Below, in pieces: positions 1 through 7,848 of a DNA stretch of 64,000 bases. Numbering within the stretch: the stretch's first letter is position 1; the number at the start of each line of letters is the position of its first letter. The translations under genes and the position numbers were made by a program. The notes under the pieces were generated by a model. That model searched no databases, was not told the DNA's origin, and worked only from the letters and a program-made list of their open reading frames with translations. Origin of the DNA: Gordonia westfalica (GTDB lineage: Bacteria; Actinomycetota; Actinomycetes; Mycobacteriales; Mycobacteriaceae); assembly GCF_900105725.1 (NCBI RefSeq), contig NZ_FNLM01000036.1, positions 372,001 through 436,000 of the forward strand, written 5' to 3'.

Positions 1-924
1 CACGTTCATCACCGCCGAGAACGCCAGGATGCGCACGACCGCCACGCCGCGGGTGATCTTGAGCCGCTCGATACCGGCGTCGGTGATCAGCTGGTCGCCG
101 TTGCGGCGGAAGAGGTAGAAGCACATCGAGGCCACCATCACGACGGAGCCGAAGAAGACGCCCTCATACAGCGGGAACTGGTTGAGGGTGCCGGTGAAGA
201 TCGACCAGGTGTCGTTGACCCGCAGGTACGACCACAGTCCTTGGCGCTGCAGGAACTGCTCGGAGGCGGTGTCGAGGATGAGGAAGATCAGCAACAGGGC
301 CACGATGATGCCGGCCTTGTTGAGCCGCGGCCATCGCGCCCGGGCAGACTTCACCAGCTTGTCGATGCCGACGACGGCCAGCGGGAGAAACAGCATGTAG
401 TCGGCGAGCTCGTACAGGATCGGTGCCGGGGTCTCGGGGCCCTTGGCCACCCACCCCGGTACGAACTCACCCCAGGTGCCCATGTTGAGGAACGCCGAGT
501 TGTACGAGAACACCGGCACCACGGCGTTGACGCCCACGTCCTGCCAGCAGGTGAGCAGCCAGCCCATCATGAAGACGCCCAGGGTGGGGAACTTCCCGTC
601 CTTGCGGGTGCGATGCACCAGCCAGATGATCGACGCGATCACGCCGACGATGCAGATGACCTCCGACGCCCGGATGATGACCAGGGTGTGAGTCGGCACC
701 TCGTCGGGGCCGGTCGGGATCGGGGAGAACGAGTCGGAGAAGATCCAGCGGATGTAGACGTAGGCCTGAATGGCGACGAACACCGCTCCCAGGCGGGCGA
801 GCCAGACGATCGGCGGCGACTCCCTGGCCACGGTGACCGTCCCGGTGTCATCCGGTGAGGTCTGCCCGATCGACCCCGAATCGGGTTTCTCCCCAAGTGA
901 ACTCGACCCAAATGAACTTGACAT
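1..924 (-). CDS. AveC-family (spirocyclase-like) integral membrane protein, 3' end outside window
   Basis: The frame is open from an ATG at 924 to the window edge (308 codons, no stop), so the C terminus is missing. A GGGAGGA ribosome site lies about 10 nt upstream of the ATG. After a polar N terminus of about 35 residues come several hydrophobic helices. The sequence includes a TCWQDVGVN motif and a conserved-looking FLNMGTWGEFVPGW stretch, which I recognise as features of the AveC family, named after the avermectin spirocyclase. Mycobacterial and Gordonia members usually sit beside P450, ferredoxin and dehydrogenase genes and their substrate is unknown. The neighbours here (ferredoxin and aldehyde dehydrogenase remnant) fit that context. 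Family call by eye; the reaction is not known. Confidence 0.7.
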   Translation of the reverse strand, partial: MSSSFGSSSLGEKPDSGSIGQTSPDDTGTVTVARESPPIVWLARLGAVFVAIQAYVYIRWIFSDSFSPIPTGPDEVPTHTLVIIRASEVICIVGVIASIIWLVHRTRKDGKFPTLGVFMMGWLLTCWQDVGVNAVVPVFSYNSAFLNMGTWGEFVPGWVAKGPETPAPILYELADYMLFLPLAVVGIDKLVKSARARWPRLNKAGIIVALLLIFLILDTASEQFLQRQGLWSYLRVNDTWSIFTGTLNQFPLYEGVFFGSVVMVASMCFYLFRRNGDQLITDAGIERLKITRGVAVVRILAFSAVMNV

Positions 925-961
925 TGGAACTCTCAGTCCTCCCGACGACCGGTTACCGGTC

Positions 962-1150
962 TCATTCGATTCTGATCGCGCTCTGCGGACAGTTGGCGAT
1001 CGCCTCTTTGGCGGCGGCCTCCCGGTCGATCCCGATGTCTTCGATGAGCGGAAAGCTCACCCCGTCGTCGTCGAGATCGAAGAGGTCGGGCGCGACGGCG
1101 ATGCAGCGACCGTGACCGCCGCACTTGTCCTGATCGACGACGAGCCTCAT
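962..1150 (-). CDS. Small 3Fe-4S/4Fe-4S ferredoxin with a histidine in the cluster motif
   Basis: 62 residues. The motif CGGHGRC (Cys10, His13, Cys16) and a distal CP pair (Cys54) give a Cys-x2-His-x2-Cys...Cys-Pro pattern, where His replaces the usual second cysteine. This pattern is typical of actinobacterial ferredoxins that feed electrons to cytochromes P450 (FdxE type). It starts 4 nt inside the end of the aldehyde dehydrogenase remnant (ATG at 1150, upstream stop at 1147), so it was translationally coupled to that gene. No P450 lies next to it in this window; the partner may be left of the window or the P450 at 42.7-44.0 kb. Cytoplasmic electron carrier; partner inferred. Confidence 0.85.
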   Translation of the reverse strand: MRLVVDQDKCGGHGRCIAVAPDLFDLDDDGVSFPLIEDIGIDREAAAKEAIANCPQSAIRIE

Positions 1151-2316
1151 CGGGCCGCCGCCCACTGGATCGTCTTGTGCTGCAGGTACTCGGACAGGCC
1201 GTGCGCGCCGAACTCGCGTCCTATGCCGCTCTGCTTGTACCCGCCGAACGGTCCGTCGGGCATCAATCCGCCGCCGCCTCCGTTGACGACGACCATCCCG
1301 GTGCGGAGCTTTCGCGCAATGCCATGTGCGCGTACGGGGTCGGCCGACCAGACGCCACCGGAGAGTCCGTACGGACTGTCGTTGGCGATCTGGACGGCCT
1401 CGGCATCGTCGGTGAAGGGGATGATCACACCGACGGGGCCGAAGATCTCGCTCTGGGCGATCTTCATGCGATTGTCCACGCCCACGAAGATCGGTGTCCT
1501 CGAGGAGGATGTCCGCCGATTTGCCGCCGAGTTCGAGGACCACCTTCTTCAGCGACTGTGCGCCCTGCCCATACACTTTCGTGCCGACCGTGTCGCTGCC
1601 GGTGAAGCTGATGATGTCTACGCCGGGGTGGGTGGTCAGCGCCTCGCCGGCCTCGACGTCGCCGGTGATGATGTTCAGCACGCCCGGCGGCAGGCCCGCG
1701 GCGTCGGCGATCTCGCCGACCACGAGGGCCTCGAACGGGAGGTAAGGCGGGCACTTGAGTACCACCGTGCACCCGGCCGCCAGTGCCGGCGCGACCTTGC
1801 AGACGTTGGGGAAAGCGGGAAGTTGAAGGGTGTGATCAGGGCGGCGACACCGAACGGCTCGCGGACCACCACGCCCTGACCGATGCCGTTGCCGATGACC
1901 GGCGGGAGCGCGGTCTCGAACTCGAAGGCGGGCAGAATCCGGTCGACGAGGTCGAAGAAGTGATCGATCGGGGTGCCGACCTGTAGGAACTCCGCCAGCG
2001 GTCGGGTCGATCCGGCCTCGGCGATGGAGAGGTCGACCAGTTCGGCGCGCCGGTCGGCGAACCCTTCGGCCATCCGCCGCAACACCGCGGCACGCTCGCG
2101 CACCGACATCTGCGGCCACGGTCCCTCGTCGAAGGCGCTGCGTGCGGCGCTCACCGCGTCCTCGACATCGGCGACGGTCGCCTGCGGCACGGTGCCGATC
2201 ACCGCCTCGGTCGCGGGATTGATCACGGTGATCGTCTCGTCGCCCCGGCCGTCGACCCACTTGCCGTTGATGAAGAGCTGACCGGTACGTGTGCTCTGAC
2301 CTGATACATCCGACAT
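1147..2316 (-). pseudogene. Aldehyde dehydrogenase remnant: one frameshift plus internal deletion of the catalytic region
   Basis: An ATG at 2316 with a GGAGG site opens a normal NAD(P)-dependent aldehyde dehydrogenase N terminus (FINGKWVDG, later ITPFNFP). Around 1816 one base is missing in a CCCGCTTTCCCC run, and the protein continues in another frame (NVCKVAPALAAGCTVVLKC to VLELGGKSADILLEDTDL). At about 1490 it jumps again, straight to FVGVDNRMKIAQSEIFGPV and the usual C terminus. The family normally has about 95-100 residues between these blocks, including the active-site Cys of the GQxC motif; these are absent. The three pieces total about 390 residues against about 490 normally. The enzyme should be inactive even if the single-base shift were a sequencing error. 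Confidence 0.85.
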
Positions 2317-2350
2317 GATGCCGGTACCTCCCTCGTGCCGACCGTTGAGC

Positions 2351-2380
2351 TATATGAGTTATATGATTGAACCGTATATG
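2351..2380. promoter_or_regulatory. Three TATATG direct repeats between divergent genes, candidate GntR operator
   Basis: In the 166-bp gap between the aldehyde dehydrogenase remnant (leftward) and the GntR gene (rightward) the hexamer TATATG occurs at 2351-2356, 2360-2365 and 2375-2380. This is an AT-rich island in otherwise GC-rich DNA and the only obvious control sequence in the gap. Binding by the adjacent regulator is an inference from position. Confidence 0.4.
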
Positions 2381-2482
2381 GGTGTGTGTCCCACTCGGGT
2401 CGTTTCGCGAAAACGGTGTCGGGGGTTGGCCTGGTGCTACGCTTGGTCGGCTCGCTGCCTGGGCATTCGGAAGGTGTAGGAA

Positions 2483-3280
2483 TTGACCAGCAACTTGTTC
2501 GACGAGAACGGCCTGTCCCAGCGAATTCAGGTGCCGAAGACCGCGGAGCTGATCGCACAGCAACTTCGTGGACAGATCGTGCGCGGCATTCTGAAGCCCG
2601 GTGACACTCTTCCGCCGGAAACCGTGTTGGGTAAGCGATTCGACGTCTCGAGGCCCACGCTTCGGGAGGCGTTCCGCATCCTGGAGAACGAGTCGCTCAT
2701 CGTCGTTCGGCGCGGTTCGCGGGGTGGGGTACAGGTGGTCTCGCCCGACGTGTCCGTCGCCGCCAGGCACATCGGGCTCCTGCTGCAGATCCAGCACACG
2801 ACCCTGGCCGACCTATACGAGGCTCGCATGATCATCGAGCCCGCCGCGGTGCGGATGCTGGCAACGCGGCGTTCGGCCGAGGATGTCAAGGAGCTCGTCG
2901 CGGTGATCGACGAGTTGGCCGAACTGGTCGACGCGGGGGCGGAGTCCGCCGATCTGGACCAGTGGTCGCGGACGGCGTTCCGTTTCCACGACTTGATCCT
3001 GGAGCGTGCGGGCAATCAGGCGATCGGGCTCATCGGCCAGGTTCTCGCCGACGTCGTCGCCACCCATATGTCGCGCGTCGTATCCCGGTCGACGGACACC
3101 GTCGAGGTGGCAGCCCAGTTCAGGAAGTCGATTCGGGCATTCCGCAAGCTCATCACGTTGATCGAGGCCCGCGATGCCAATGCGGCGGAGGCGCACTGGC
3201 GTCGACATATGAAGACAGCTGCCAAGAAGATGCTGTGGGGGCGGTTCGCGACGGAGTCCGTGGTCGACCTTTTCAACTGA
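2483..3280 (+). CDS. GntR-family (FadR subfamily, FCD domain) transcriptional regulator
   Basis: 265 residues from a TTG at 2483 with a GAAGG site about 9 nt upstream. The N-terminal winged helix spans about residues 20-90: an I/A-rich helix, GDTLPPETVLGKRFDVSRPTLREAF, then the wing RRGSRGGVQV. The C-terminal all-helical FCD domain (about 105-250) has the expected metal/ligand pattern: the EARMIIEPAAVR helix, then FHDLILERAGN, and a late His in EAHWRRHM. FadR-type GntR proteins bind organic or acyl acids and control nearby catabolic genes. Divergent orientation to the aldehyde dehydrogenase remnant suggests that was the original target, so the regulator may now be an orphan. Confidence 0.9.
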   Translation: MTSNLFDENGLSQRIQVPKTAELIAQQLRGQIVRGILKPGDTLPPETVLGKRFDVSRPTLREAFRILENESLIVVRRGSRGGVQVVSPDVSVAARHIGLLLQIQHTTLADLYEARMIIEPAAVRMLATRRSAEDVKELVAVIDELAELVDAGAESADLDQWSRTAFRFHDLILERAGNQAIGLIGQVLADVVATHMSRVVSRSTDTVEVAAQFRKSIRAFRKLITLIEARDANAAEAHWRRHMKTAAKKMLWGRFATESVVDLFN

Positions 3281-3391
3281 TCGTTGATTCCAAAACGGTG
3301 AACTGATTTCACTCAATCATCTACGATGGGCGGTGTGCGGCTCGATGCTGCACACGAATGTCCTCGACCTCACGTGGATTGGCGGGAAATC

Positions 3392-3598
3392 ATGGGTGTC
3401 GGCCTTCTCCTGGACATGGTGGAATCCGGGCTCGGTGATCGCGTCGCGCTCGGTGACCGTGCCTCGGGCCTCACCCACGCCGAGGTGGTCGCCACCGCGC
3501 GGGGCGGTGCGACGAGGTCGATGGCCGGTGGCTGGCGAGCAAGGTGGATCTGCCGAAGCGGTGTGACACTCGCTGCACCACTCGACCGAGCGTTGTAA
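3392..3598 (+). pseudogene. N-terminal stub of an AMP-dependent acyl-CoA synthetase/ligase
   Basis: From the ATG at 3392 the frame reads MGVGLLLDMVESGLGDRVAL, then GDRASGLTHAEVVATARGGA. This resembles the first about 40 residues of ANL-superfamily fatty-acyl or aryl-acid CoA ligases. After that the homology stops, and 28 unrelated residues follow to a stop at 3596-3598. No ligase core (TSGTTG motif) follows; the MFS promoter begins at once. It is best read as a deletion stub left from the catabolic cluster to its left. The rest of the 348-bp gap between 3280 and 3629 contains only this stub and the MFS promoter. Confidence 0.55.
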
Positions 3599-3621
3599 CA
3601 ACTCGATCGAGCGGTTATTGT
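3581..3621 (+). promoter_or_regulatory. Promoter and palindromic operator of the MFS-TetR operon
   Basis: Two copies of the self-complementary decamer CTCGAYCGAG (3581-3590 and 3602-3611) flank the perfect palindrome GTTGTAACAAC (3592-3602). A -35-like TTGTAA (3593-3598) lies inside that palindrome, 17 bp from a -10-like TATTGT (3616-3621). The predicted transcript start falls on or next to the GTG start codon at 3629, so the mRNA is probably leaderless. A TetR dimer bound here would cover the -35 element. The regulator at 5139 is the obvious candidate. Confidence 0.6.
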
Positions 3622-3628
3622 CGTTCGG

Positions 3629-5152
3629 GTGATCGCCGACATCTCCGAACCCACCGCTCGCGCCGGCCGCCGTGAGTGGTCCGCCCTGGCTGTGCTGGTC
3701 CTCGTCGTGACCCTGCTCGCCGTGGACGGCACCGTCCTGTATCTCGCAGTGCCGTCCCTGACCGCGGACATCGAACCCAGCGGGACCGAGCTCCTGTGGA
3801 TCGGCGACATCTATTCGTTCGTCCTGGCGGGTCTTCTCATCACGATGGGCAATGTCGCCGATCGGATCGGGCGCAAACGCCTTCTGCTCATCGGCGCTGC
3901 GGCGTTCGGCTTCGCGTCGGCGATCGCGGCCTTCGCGCCGAACGCCGAAACCCTGATCGCCGCCCGGGCGCTCCTCGGCATCGCCGGGGCGACGCTGATG
4001 CCCTCGACGTTGTCGATCGTTCGCGCGATGTTCGCCGACGCGAGACAACGCACGACGGCGATCGCGATCTGGTCGACGGGCGCCATGGCCGGCGCAGCGG
4101 TCGGCCCGCTCGTCGGAGGTGTGCTGTTGGAGAGCTTCTGGTGGGGATCGGTGTTCCTGATCAACCTGCCCATCATGGCGCTGGTTCTGATCGCCGGGCC
4201 GATCCTGATTCCCGAGTCCCGCGGCGACGCCTCCACCACGATCGACCTGTGGTCCTCGCTGTTGTCGATCCTCGCGATCGTGCCGCTGGTGTACGCGGTC
4301 AAGCACTGGGTCGGGAGCGGCTGGGATGCGACGATCCCGGCCTTCGCGGCAATCGGTCTGGTCGCCGGCTGGATCTTCGTCCGGCGTCAGCTTCGGCTGA
4401 CCCATCCGCTGCTCGACGTCAAACTGTTCCGCGTGCCGGCCTTCGCCGGTTCGGTCGCCGCCAACGCCCTGGCCATCTTCGCTTTCGTCGGCCTGCTGTA
4501 CTTCTTCTCCCAGTATCTGCAGCTCGTTCGGGAGTACGGGCCGCTGCGGGCCGGGATGGCGGAGTTGCCCACCACCTTGGCGTCGATGGTCGTCATCGTC
4601 TTCGTGGGTGCGCTGGGCCGCCGGCTGGGAGCCGGACGCGCGATCGGGGTGGGTCTGGCGTTGGGGGCGGCCGGGCTGGTCGGTATCGGCCTGACCACCT
4701 TCCAGTCCTACTGGGGTCTGGGTCCCGCTCTCGTGGTGATCGGATTGGGTATCGGCGTGGCGATGACGCTGTCGACCGACGCGGTGGTCTCGGCGGTGCC
4801 GAAGGAACGTGCCGGCGCCGCCTCGGCGATTGCCGAGACCGCGTACGAGCTCGGAGTCGCGCTGGGTATTGCCGTTCTCGGATCGATTCATCTCGCGATG
4901 TATCGATCGCACCTCGACCTGCCGTCCGGGACCGACCCGTCCGATGCCGCCGCCGCCGAGGCCTCGCTGGCCGGCACCGTCCAGAACGTCACCGATCCGG
5001 TGGTCGTCGAGGTGGCCCAGAACGCCTTCGCCACCGCCGTGCAGACCACCTCGTACATCGCGGCCGCGATCCTGGCGGTCTCGGCTATCGTGGCGTGGCG
5101 CGTGATCCCGTCTCCGCGAGGTGTCATGGTGGACAGTCATGGAGCGCACTGA
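3629..5152 (+). CDS. DHA2-type (14-helix) MFS drug efflux transporter
   Basis: 507 residues starting with GTG at 3629. It shows the 14-helix drug:H+ antiporter layout: an Asp in helix 1 (LLAVDGTVLYLAVPSL), motif A after helix 2 (GNVADRIGRKRLL), and motif C-like GAMAGAAVGPLVGGVLLE in helix 5. Its relatives include QacA, SmvA and the mycobacterial LfrA, which export lipophilic cations and biocides; the substrate here cannot be read from sequence. The stop overlaps the start of the TetR gene, so the two form an operon with a shared promoter and presumed operator at 3581-3621. Inner-membrane protein. Confidence 0.9.
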   Translation: MIADISEPTARAGRREWSALAVLVLVVTLLAVDGTVLYLAVPSLTADIEPSGTELLWIGDIYSFVLAGLLITMGNVADRIGRKRLLLIGAAAFGFASAIAAFAPNAETLIAARALLGIAGATLMPSTLSIVRAMFADARQRTTAIAIWSTGAMAGAAVGPLVGGVLLESFWWGSVFLINLPIMALVLIAGPILIPESRGDASTTIDLWSSLLSILAIVPLVYAVKHWVGSGWDATIPAFAAIGLVAGWIFVRRQLRLTHPLLDVKLFRVPAFAGSVAANALAIFAFVGLLYFFSQYLQLVREYGPLRAGMAELPTTLASMVVIVFVGALGRRLGAGRAIGVGLALGAAGLVGIGLTTFQSYWGLGPALVVIGLGIGVAMTLSTDAVVSAVPKERAGAASAIAETAYELGVALGIAVLGSIHLAMYRSHLDLPSGTDPSDAAAAEASLAGTVQNVTDPVVVEVAQNAFATAVQTTSYIAAAILAVSAIVAWRVIPSPRGVMVDSHGAH

Positions 5153-5711
5153 GCCGACGGCGACGCGGGACAAGGAACGCACTCGGCAGGCAATCCTGGA
5201 GGCAGCCGAGCGGACGTTCTCCGAACGGGGGTCCAAGGCCAGTCTGACCGATGTCGCCAAGGCGGCAGGGGTGACGCAGAGCGGTCTGCGGCATCACTTT
5301 CCGAGTCGCGACGCGCTCCTCTGCGGCGTCATCGAACACAGCATGGAGCGTTTCTGGGCCGAGATCCACGCACACGTGGATCTGTCGGAGAATCGGCCGG
5401 GAAAACTCCTCCGCGGCTACATCCGGGCCCTGACCGGGGACAGCGACGTCTTCGCCAAGGTCCTCGACCCGTCTGGACTCAGCGCAACGCTGGGGCACCC
5501 GACCGGAGCGGACGAACTCTATGTCCGTGACGCCGAGCGCTGGAGTGCCGCGATGGAGGCGGACGGATTGCCCAGGGCGCGTGCGCTGGTCATCGCGCAC
5601 GCCGCGGAAGGGCTGGCGATGTCCCGGTCGAGTCCCTTCCTCACCGAAGGTGATCTGCAGTTGGCGCGGGCGGAGTTGCTGGCGATGACCGAACAACCCA
5701 TGTCTCCGTGA
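5139..5711 (+). CDS. TetR-family repressor of the upstream MFS transporter
   Basis: 190 residues from ATG 5139; the gene overlaps the transporter's 3' end by 14 bp. An in-frame GTG at 5121 is possible but less likely. The N-terminal helix-turn-helix is clear: RQAILEAAERTFSERG, then LTDVAKAAGVTQSGLRHHFPSRDALL (about residues 14-60). The C-terminal helical ligand domain has no recognised signature. Transporter-TetR pairs in one operon usually act as substrate-induced autoregulated efflux systems, and the double palindrome at 3581-3611 would suit such a repressor. Confidence 0.9.
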   Translation: MERTEPTATRDKERTRQAILEAAERTFSERGSKASLTDVAKAAGVTQSGLRHHFPSRDALLCGVIEHSMERFWAEIHAHVDLSENRPGKLLRGYIRALTGDSDVFAKVLDPSGLSATLGHPTGADELYVRDAERWSAAMEADGLPRARALVIAHAAEGLAMSRSSPFLTEGDLQLARAELLAMTEQPMSP

Positions 5712-5733
5712 CGGCTGTTGTGATCGGTGTGCG

Positions 5734-6057
5734 TCAGCGTCGGGAGATCGGCGGGCCCCCGGCTGGTCGTAGGGCCCAGGACGGCACCCAGTGCGTCACC
5801 TTCTCCTGCCGGTCCTTCGCGGTGATCGTGTAGGTCACCTTGCCGTACCAGGCACCCCATTCGTCGCGACCCCATTCGGTGAGTACGCCCAGGTGGACGG
5901 AGCGGATCTGCAGGCCTTCCGGGTTGTACTCGCCGGTGAAGTGGGGTGCTGTCGGGTACAGGGCGCCCAGGTCGATGAGCACCGCCTTGTGGCCGACCCG
6001 CACGAACGCCGGCCGGTGTGGTTGGCCGTTGTCCCCGCCAATCCACTTCATGCCCAC
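5734..6057 (-). CDS. Conserved hypothetical protein, 107 residues
   Basis: The start is either GTG 6057 or ATG 6051 (MKWIGGDNGQ); no strong ribosome site favours either. It is a soluble protein rich in Trp, Gly and charged residues (WGRDEWGAWYGKVTYTITAKDRQ), with a beta-rich look and no signal peptide or membrane segment. I do not recognise a family. It is convergent with the TetR gene and 22 bp from its stop. Confidence 0.6.
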   Translation of the reverse strand: MGMKWIGGDNGQPHRPAFVRVGHKAVLIDLGALYPTAPHFTGEYNPEGLQIRSVHLGVLTEWGRDEWGAWYGKVTYTITAKDRQEKVTHWVPSWALRPAGGPPISRR

Positions 6058-6135
6058 GGAGGAATTATCGCACGTATGTTCGAGTCGCGGCAGTGGGGTG
6101 GGTGGCCGTCTCGTCGGCGGAGCGCCGGGTCCCGC

Positions 6136-6476
6136 TCACCCATTCCGTTCCCGCTCACGTTGCAACGGTGAGTGGGAACGGAACTGGTGCGCGGTGGTGC
6201 GGGTGGCGGCTGCGGGCGGGAATCCCATCTCGATCAGCAGTTTCTTGGTGGTCGACCCGGCTTTCTCCGCAACGCCCAGCGAGTCGAGAGTCGCTGCGTG
6301 GGTGGCGATCTGGTGGTCGGCGACGTTGCCGATCAGCCGCCAGGACTTCAACTGTGCGTACGTCGTGCGGCCGGTGTGGGGTCGTCGGAGGGCGGGGTGA
6401 TCTCGACGAGTTGGTCGAGGAGTGCGTCGAGTGACGTGGTGTCGGTGTCGATCATGACGGCAGCCGTCCCTCTCAT
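6136..6476 (-). pseudogene. DUF222 (13E12 / HNH-endonuclease family) N-terminal fragment with frameshift
   Basis: Reading left from ATG 6476 (or 6455) the frame gives MIDTDTTSLDALLDQLVEI, then TPPSDDPTPAA. It shifts frame at about 6370-6385 and continues YAQLKSWRLIGNVADHQ, ATLDSLGVAEKAGSTTKKLL and MGFPPAAATR. The latter blocks look like the start of DUF222 proteins, the 13E12-repeat family of actinobacteria that usually carries a C-terminal HNH nuclease. Homology ends soon after, and a stop follows at 6136. Full-length members have several hundred residues, so this is a frameshifted and truncated remnant. Confidence 0.6.
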
Positions 6477-6718
6477 GGAGGTGATGCGGTTGGTTGGGGC
6501 CGTCGTCGACTACTGCTGCGTCATCGATTTCTGTGTCTTCAGTTCTACCCCGGGGGTCTGACAAACCTGCGGGCCGGCTCCGCCGACCGATCTGACCGGC
6601 GAAGGGGTCACACTCAACTTCACGACGAGACGTAGGCCTCAATCGAACCTCCGGCCTGCGAACGTCGCCGACCCGTGTGAACATGGTTGGAAGATTCTGG
6701 AAAGCGCAGGTGACGCCG

Positions 6719-7792
6719 ATGAAAGAACGTTTTGTTGGTTGCATCGTGGGGGGTGCGGTCGGTGACGCACTCGGGGGATCGGTCGAGTTCATGTCGCGAT
6801 CGGCGATCATCGAGCGGTTCGGCCCGACGGGCATCACCTCCTACGCGCCGGCCTACGGCGGCTCCGGCACCATCACCGACGACACCCAGATGACCCTCTT
6901 CACGGCCGAGGGACTGCTGCGCGCGTGGCTGCGGGATTGCGACGGCGGAATCTCGTGTTTCGCGGCGGCAACTGCGCGCGCCTACCTCCGATGGTTCATC
7001 ACGCAGGGCGAACATCCCCGGCACGGTGTGCTGCCGATGGGGGAGCGCACCAGCTGGCTGACGGGACAGCGAGAACTCCACAGCCAGCGCGCTCCGGGAA
7101 ACACCTGCCTGAGTGCCCTGCGTTCCACGACGCGGCCGGGCTCACCGGCGGCCAATGACAGCAAGGGCTGCGGCGGGGTCATGCGCGCTGCGCCGGTCGG
7201 GTTGTTCGCCGCGCGCGCCGAGTGGTCGGCGATGGGAACCTTCGATCTCGGAACCGCGATCGCCGCGTTGACCCACGGCCACCCGTCGGGGTCGCTGACC
7301 GGCGGTGTCGTCGCGCTGATGGTTCGTGAGCTCGTCGAAGGCGCCACGCTCGACGAGGCGCTGAGCGCGGCGAAGGCCATTCTGCACACCAAGCCGCAGC
7401 ACGAGGAAATCTTGACCGCCGTCGAACTCGCCGAACGACTCGCCGGCGAAGACGTCGCGCCGGAAGAAGCGATCTGCCGACTCGGCGAGGGTTGGGTGGC
7501 CGAGGAAGCGCTCGCGATCTCGATCTACTGTGCACTCGTCGCAGGCGACTTCGAGCAGGGCGTCGTGCTCGCGGTGAACCACGATGGTGATTCGGACTCG
7601 ACCGGAGCGATCACCGGCAACCTGCTCGGCGCGCGTGACGGTGCCGGCGTCATCCCCGAACGCTGGCTCGAGCAGCTCGAACTACGCGACGTCATCACCG
7701 AGGTGGCGACCGACCTGTACGAGTTCACCGACTGGGAGCTCGACGCCCCGGGCGTCGCCGACAAGTACGTGGGACTTCAGCCGACGGGCTGA
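6719..7792 (+). CDS. ADP-ribosylglycohydrolase (DraG/ARH family)
   Basis: 357 residues from ATG 6719; the frame is open upstream to a GTG at 6677, but family members begin close to the GGAVGDALGG motif, which argues for 6719. Metal-binding motifs are present: the N-terminal GGAVGDALG, TDDTQMTLF near residue 58, and the C-terminal NHDGDSDSTGAITGNLLGA (two Asp for the Mg pair). The family hydrolyses ADP-ribose from modified proteins, nucleic acids or small molecules through a di-magnesium centre. Which bond is cut here cannot be told. It stands alone: the DUF222 remnant and the amidotransferase either side are on the other strand. Cytoplasmic. Confidence 0.9.
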   Translation: MKERFVGCIVGGAVGDALGGSVEFMSRSAIIERFGPTGITSYAPAYGGSGTITDDTQMTLFTAEGLLRAWLRDCDGGISCFAAATARAYLRWFITQGEHPRHGVLPMGERTSWLTGQRELHSQRAPGNTCLSALRSTTRPGSPAANDSKGCGGVMRAAPVGLFAARAEWSAMGTFDLGTAIAALTHGHPSGSLTGGVVALMVRELVEGATLDEALSAAKAILHTKPQHEEILTAVELAERLAGEDVAPEEAICRLGEGWVAEEALAISIYCALVAGDFEQGVVLAVNHDGDSDSTGAITGNLLGARDGAGVIPERWLEQLELRDVITEVATDLYEFTDWELDAPGVADKYVGLQPTG

Positions 7793-7848
7793 TTCGAGAG
7801 TCTGAGGCCGCCGGGCCTTCGTGGCTCGTCGCCAACGCTCCTCGCATC

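Noticed and set aside
3317..5260. 647-codon frame on the - strand
   Set aside because: Shadow of the MFS and TetR genes, low-complexity Arg/Gly/Asp-rich product and no ribosome site.
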